From Sneathiella sp. (GTDB taxonomy: Bacteria > Pseudomonadota > Alphaproteobacteria > Sneathiellales > Sneathiellaceae), in NCBI GenBank assembly GCA_016765515.1, contig JAESPT010000109.1, positions 1-9,169 of the forward strand: 9,169 nucleotides of DNA, in the 5' to 3' direction. Positions 5,875 through 9,169 of this stretch are shown piece by piece. Position 1 is the first letter of the stretch. Every line of letters begins with the position of its first letter. The notes beneath the pieces were generated by a model, which was not told where the DNA came from, made no database searches, and was given only the letters and a program-made list of their open reading frames with translations. Made by a program: the position numbers and the translations under genes.

Positions 5875-5915
5875 GGAAACGATGCGTATAGATAGTTTAA
5901 ATTGAGGAAACGATG
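5875..5915 (+). repeat. duplicated GGAAACGATG translation-start segment with 7-codon leader frame
   Basis: GGAAACGATG occurs at 5875-5884 and again at 5906-5915, 31 bp apart. The second copy contains the methyltransferase ATG and its GAGG. The first copy also provides an RBS-like GGTGG and an ATG (5882), opening a frame that encodes MRIDSLN and stops at 5903-5905, one base before the second copy and 7 nt before the real start. This may be a leader peptide coupled to the gene, or simply a small duplication. Confidence 0.4.
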
Positions 5916-6536
5916 AGCCGTTCATCTAAATTTTGGGACAGGATTGCCAACTTTTATTCAAAACAACCCGTCGCGGATGAAGCCGCCTACCAAAAAAAAC
6001 TGGACGTCACCCGCGATTATTTTCATCCAACCATGAAAATCCTTGAATTTGGCTGTGGAACCGGGTCAACAGCCATTGCCCATGCTCCCTTTGTCAAACA
6101 TATCCACGCCATAGATATCTCCGCGAAAATGTTGGCAATCGCGCGCGATAAAGCCGACGCGACAGATATAAAGAACATCACTTTTGAACATTCGAGTATT
6201 GATGATTTCACCGCCGCCAGTCATCCTCTCGATGTTGTTATGGGTCACAGTATCCTGCATCTACTGGAAAATAGAACCGACGCTATCGCAAAAGTCTATC
6301 AAATGCTCAAACCCGGCGGCATATTTATCACCAGTACGGCGTGCCTTGGCAGGGGTATGAGGGTGTTAAAAATCCTTCTGCCTTTGGGAAAGTTCTTGGG
6401 ACTTCTCCCCTCGGTTCAATTTTTTAACGAACAGGAGCTCCTGAGAAATCTAACCGCTGCCGGTTTCAAAATTGATCATCATTGGCAACCCGGTGAAGGC
6501 AAAGCCCTGTTCATCGTTGCAAAGAAGGTGGAGTAA
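5913..6536 (+). CDS. class I SAM-dependent methyltransferase
   Basis: A 207-residue cytoplasmic protein with the Rossmann-type methyltransferase fold. Motif I is ILEFGCGTGSTA (43-54), the ribose-binding acidic residue is Asp68 in HAIDIS, SSIDDF (94-99) follows, and the post-motif helix is SILHLLE (113-119). MLKPGGIFI (131-139) is the late motif. The N-terminal segment FWDRIANFYSKQPVADEAAY and the C-terminal GKALFIVAKK resemble a widespread proteobacterial family whose substrate is unknown to me. It lacks the conserved cysteine set of ArsM arsenite methyltransferases, so closeness to arsR does not make it ArsM. A clear GAGG ribosome-binding site precedes ATG 5913. It stands 168 bp after arsR and about 285 bp before the kinase, and is probably its own unit. 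A TTCCC-CAA-GGGAA mini-hairpin follows the stop. Confidence 0.92.
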   Translation: MSRSSKFWDRIANFYSKQPVADEAAYQKKLDVTRDYFHPTMKILEFGCGTGSTAIAHAPFVKHIHAIDISAKMLAIARDKADATDIKNITFEHSSIDDFTAASHPLDVVMGHSILHLLENRTDAIAKVYQMLKPGGIFITSTACLGRGMRVLKILLPLGKFLGLLPSVQFFNEQELLRNLTAAGFKIDHHWQPGEGKALFIVAKKVE

Positions 6537-6607
6537 GGCTTTCATCCGTTTCCCCAAGGGAATCATACTCAAATTAGACATCAAATTTTCCCCTTATTAA
6601 GATTTTT

Positions 6608-6636
6608 TTGGATTTAACTCAGTTTTTCTGTATAAT
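6608..6636 (+). promoter_or_regulatory. sigma-70-like promoter upstream of the histidine kinase
   Basis: TTGGAT (6608-6613) and a perfect TATAAT (6631-6636) are spaced by 17 bp, the best promoter-like pair in this 284-bp gap. A second TATAAT (6656-6661) follows, overlapping a 10-bp-period direct repeat TTCTTATAT (6640-6648 and 6650-6658). It would give a 5' leader of about 170 nt before the annotated kinase start. Confidence 0.6.
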
Positions 6637-6820
6637 TTATTCTTATATGTTCTTATATAATCAAGAAACACCGATTATAATTACACGAACAATAAGTAAT
6701 CGCGGATGATTTATAAGGAATAGTAACGATCGTAGAGTAATTGGTCCGGGGGCAGGTTCCATTAATACAGGAAATGAGTTCAATCGTACGCGTCTCGTCA
6801 GTGAACACGGATTACAGGCC

Positions 6821-8614
6821 TTGGTCGCAAATTCCCGAGACTTGCTCCTTCATATTGGACGTGACGGGATCATCAATTATGCCAACAAATCCAGCAAACG
6901 AATTCTCCAGTGGAAACCCGAAGAACTGATCGGCCGGCATATTTCAGAAATTGCTCCCCTTTTCGAAACTGTTCTTGATTTTCCAAACAAATCCAACGCT
7001 CCGCTTTCAACGCAAAACGACGACGAACAGATCATCGAGTTTCTGAACAAGAAAGGATCGCGGAAACTGCTCAAGATAAGGTGCGGGAATTTTGTCGACA
7101 ACCCGGACATCAATGGCCTGGTTGTCAGAGCGCAGGATATGAGCGCCCAACAAAAAACTGAGCTGGAAAACAAGTTTAAACAGGATTTGTTTACAGCTGC
7201 CTTTCGGATCAACACAGCCATGTGCTCCATTACAGATCCGGTGAGCGGTGAAATCCTCGATGTAAATGATGCGTGGGTAAATACACTCGGCTTTACAAGA
7301 GAGGAAGCAATTGGCAAGACCTCTCTGGAACTGAATATCTGGGGAATTCCCGAAAACCGGAAAAAAGCGCTGAATATCTTGCAGATCACGGGTCGATTGC
7401 AGAATTTCGAAGGATTAATCCGCAAAAAAGACGGATCCACACGAACAGTATTGGCGAGCGCTGAAACCGTCAAAATAGGCTCGGTTGAACGCTTGCTATT
7501 TTCAACTCTGGATATCAGTGAACAAAAGAGAATGGAAGAGGAACAGAAATACAGACAGGATCTGTTCACCGCCTCTTTTCGGGTCAATAACGCTCTTTGT
7601 TCCATCACGGATCCTGAAAGCGGTGAAATACTGGATATAAATAACGCTTGGCTGAAAGCCCTTGGATACAAACGCAGTGAAGTGATCGGAAAGTATGTAC
7701 TGGACCTTAATATTTGGAAGAATGCTGCCTATCGAAATTCGGCGATTAGCCAACTCCGCAACCATGGCCGCCTTTGCAATCACGAAGAAGAAATCCGCAC
7801 AAAAAATGGGAATATGTTAACGGTGATCTATAGCGCGGAGATCTTGAAAATCGGATCGATTGAACATCTTTTCTCCTCCGCCCGGGACATCACTGACGAA
7901 AGACGTCAGGCGGCTCAACTAGAAGAGAGCCAAGAGAGACTCCGCCAAGCCCAGAAGATGGAAGCTGTCGGACAATTGACTGGCGGTATTTCTCATGATT
8001 TCAACAACTTACTATCCATTATCATCGGCAACGCGGAGATAATCGAAGAATCCGGTGGCTTCAACAAACAGATTGACGCCATTCTGCGGGCGTCCATACG
8101 CGGTTCCGAATTAACTCAGAGCCTCCTCGCCTTTTCCCGCAAACAACTTCTCAATCCCATCAGTTTCCGGCTTGATACGCAATTGCAGCAAATGCTCTCT
8201 CTGCTGCCAAGAACCCTCGGCGCCACCATTTGCATAACAACAAAAACCGACCCGGACCTGTGGGAATGCTATGCCGATCCGGGCCAGGTTGAGAATGTTC
8301 TTCTTAATCTGGCGACCAATGCACGCGATGCCATGCCGGACGGCGGAAACCTCGATATTCAGTACGCCAATAAAACCATAGACGAGGGTGATTTTGTTGC
8401 TTTAACGGTTGCAGACACCGGATGCGGCATGAAAGAGGAAACCCTTAAACATATCCTCGAACCCTTCTTCACCACCAAAAAAATAGGACAAGGAACCGGC
8501 CTCGGCCTCAGCATGGTCTCCGGCTTTACCGAGCAATCTAACGGTCGCTTGTCCATAACCTCAAACGTTGGCGTGGGGACCCAGGTGGAACTGTGCTTAC
8601 CCAGGTCGAAGTAG
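6821..8614 (+). CDS. soluble multi-PAS sensor histidine kinase
   Basis: 597 residues from the TTG start, with no membrane segment, so a cytoplasmic sensor kinase. Three PAS domains come in order: about 1-108, 119-235 and 244-360. The second and third are near-copies exactly 125 residues apart (QDLFTAAFR and QDLFTASFR). A short coiled coil (about 361-380) leads to the H-box GGISHDFNNLL with His392 as phosphoacceptor. The ATP-binding domain shows the N-box LLNLATNARDAMPDGG (Asn500), ADTGCGM (Asp532), the F-box EPFFTTK and the G2 box GQGTGLGLS (556-564). It ends there with no receiver domain, and no response regulator gene is nearby, so it is an orphan. The start is uncertain: the frame is open upstream to 6710 without ATG, GTG or TTG, and TTG 6821 cuts into the first PAS helix. 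The ligand is unknown; no heme or flavin motif is evident. Confidence 0.93.
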   Translation: MVANSRDLLLHIGRDGIINYANKSSKRILQWKPEELIGRHISEIAPLFETVLDFPNKSNAPLSTQNDDEQIIEFLNKKGSRKLLKIRCGNFVDNPDINGLVVRAQDMSAQQKTELENKFKQDLFTAAFRINTAMCSITDPVSGEILDVNDAWVNTLGFTREEAIGKTSLELNIWGIPENRKKALNILQITGRLQNFEGLIRKKDGSTRTVLASAETVKIGSVERLLFSTLDISEQKRMEEEQKYRQDLFTASFRVNNALCSITDPESGEILDINNAWLKALGYKRSEVIGKYVLDLNIWKNAAYRNSAISQLRNHGRLCNHEEEIRTKNGNMLTVIYSAEILKIGSIEHLFSSARDITDERRQAAQLEESQERLRQAQKMEAVGQLTGGISHDFNNLLSIIIGNAEIIEESGGFNKQIDAILRASIRGSELTQSLLAFSRKQLLNPISFRLDTQLQQMLSLLPRTLGATICITTKTDPDLWECYADPGQVENVLLNLATNARDAMPDGGNLDIQYANKTIDEGDFVALTVADTGCGMKEETLKHILEPFFTTKKIGQGTGLGLSMVSGFTEQSNGRLSITSNVGVGTQVELCLPRSK

Positions 8615-8623
8615 ACGATAAAT

Positions 8624-8640
8624 GCCTTTTGTCAAAGGGC
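8624..8640. terminator. small hairpin between convergent kinase and DUF1127 genes
   Basis: GCCTTTT and AAAGGGC can form a 7-bp stem (one G-U pair) with a 3-nt loop in the 35-bp gap between two convergent stop codons. A U-rich tail is poor on both strands, so this is only a plausible shared transcription end. Confidence 0.35.
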
Positions 8641-8649
8641 CTCTTCGTG

Positions 8650-8868
8650 TTATCGCCAGAAGGATTTGTTAATCTCAAGCGCCGCGACGGTTCGCGATAT
8701 ACCGATATCATCGAGATGTTGATCTTCGAGTTTCGCAAGGGCGCGGCGTTGCCGGCTACGTTCAATCCATAGGCCGATAAGTCGGATTCCTCTCCCGTAC
8801 TGCGTTTCAGAATAACGTATAGACGGGGCTGTAATTTCAGTTTTGACAACAGAGGATTTCATCAACAT
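8650..8868 (-). CDS. DUF1127 (YjiS-like) small protein
   Basis: A 72-residue basic protein. The C-terminal half (about 33-72) fits DUF1127: W(34) then RSRQRRALAKLEDQHLDDIG and ISR, ending in the characteristic KSFWR. DUF1127 proteins are abundant in alphaproteobacteria. Some arginine-rich members have been linked to RNA-related regulation and phosphate or stress responses, but no role can be assigned to this one. The N-terminal 30 residues are variable and carry no signal peptide. ATG 8868 is preceded by AGGAG with an 8-nt spacer; an ATG two codons later (8862) is also possible. It converges on the kinase and diverges from the LysR-type gene. Confidence 0.9.
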   Translation of the reverse strand: MLMKSSVVKTEITAPSIRYSETQYGRGIRLIGLWIERSRQRRALAKLEDQHLDDIGISRTVAALEINKSFWR

Positions 8869-8915
8869 TTTTCAGGCTCCTAGTACATAAATTGGATTGA
8901 TTATCCTTGGGTACA

Positions 8916-8930
8916 GCCTTTAAATAAGGC
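8916..8930. repeat. GCCTT-N5-AAGGC dyad between DUF1127 and LysR genes
   Basis: A 5-bp perfect inverted repeat with an AT-only centre in the 135-bp divergent intergenic region. LysR-type regulators often bind short dyads in such positions to control a divergent gene, so it is a candidate operator. Arms this short can arise by chance. Confidence 0.3.
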
Positions 8931-9003
8931 ATTTATAGACTTGTACGCAAAGCATCCTTTCTCTACCATGCATTAGAAAATCTCAGGCTAAAGGATAAAT
9001 GTG

Positions 9004-9169
9004 ATGGCCCGCCAACTTCCTCCCCTCAACGCGCTCAAGGCTTTCGAGGCGGCGGCTCGGCATGAGAGCTTCACCCGCGCCGCCGAGGAACTCTTCGTAA
9101 CCCAGGGAGCCGTCAGCCATCAGGTTAAGGCCCTCGAAGCCGAACTGGGCCTCAAGCTGTTCATCCGTC
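9004..9169 (+). CDS. LysR-family transcriptional regulator, GcvA-like, N-terminal fragment (cut by window edge)
   Basis: The first 55 codons are visible and form the DNA-binding helix-turn-helix of a LysR-type regulator: [19 protein letters not shown], then [20 protein letters not shown], then [12 protein letters not shown]. The [16 protein letters not shown] opening is typical of the GcvA-like branch. The target cannot be told without the ligand-binding domain, which lies outside the window. ATG 9004 has AAGGAT 7 nt upstream; a GTG directly before it (9001) is less well spaced. This fragment is markedly richer in G and C, especially at third codon positions, than the rest of the window. Confidence 0.93.
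   Translation, partial: MARQLPPLNALKAFEAAARHESFTRAAEELFVTQGAVSHQVKALEAELGLKLFIR

Noticed and set aside
5913..6536. Arsenite methyltransferase (ArsM), suggested by the neighbouring arsR
   Set aside because: The conserved ArsM cysteines are missing and the sequence fits a generic small SAM methyltransferase family.
6877..7671. Long (264-codon) minus-strand frame opposite the kinase
   Set aside because: Its two internally similar segments mirror the duplicated PAS domains on the other strand. It is a shadow produced by codon bias, not a gene.
8538..8849. Minus-strand 103-codon frame near DUF1127
   Set aside because: It overlaps DUF1127 in another frame and runs into the kinase end. DUF1127 has the conserved motif and AGGAG site.

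Overview
This window is a 9.2 kb piece of a proteobacterial chromosome, most likely from an alphaproteobacterium. The clues are a VPLPA-type C-terminal sorting signal, a small DUF1127 protein, a GcvA-like LysR regulator, an ArsR/DUF6428 pair, and a long cytoplasmic multi-PAS kinase with an HDFNN H-box. Both ends cut through genes. Genes are moderate in GC and the intergenic regions are AT-rich, except for a clearly GC-rich LysR start at the right edge. I see no tRNA, rRNA, CRISPR array or transposase.

Left part (1-1400): the 5' half of panB (pantothenate synthesis) on the minus strand, then about 510 bp of AT-rich non-coding DNA with two similar TTTGT/ACAAA dyads, then a small Nudix hydrolase on the plus strand. 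A strong bidirectional hairpin separates the Nudix gene from the next gene, which converges on it.

Middle part (1430-5360, all minus strand), read in the direction of transcription: a DUF6428 protein; a perfect 10-bp inverted repeat; a promoter; a full cobalamin (B12) riboswitch; a secreted seven-blade-like YVTN/YncE beta-propeller; an overlapping exported S41-family peptidase without a PDZ domain; and, after a 308-bp gap, a VPLPA-CTERM surface protein. The riboswitch-propeller-S41 unit is the most interesting item. It is a two-gene exported module under apparent B12 control, and neither product is a known cobalamin synthesis, transport or B12-alternative enzyme.

Right part (5386-9169): arsR is divergent from the DUF6428 gene, with a likely shared operator between them. 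It is followed by a class I methyltransferase preceded by a duplicated ribosome-binding/start segment, then an orphan soluble histidine kinase with three PAS domains, two of them an obvious tandem duplication. A convergent DUF1127 gene and the first 55 codons of a LysR-type regulator complete the window.

Functional links inside the window are limited. ArsR probably controls itself and the DUF6428 gene, and the riboswitch probably controls the propeller/S41 pair. The remaining genes look like independent units.
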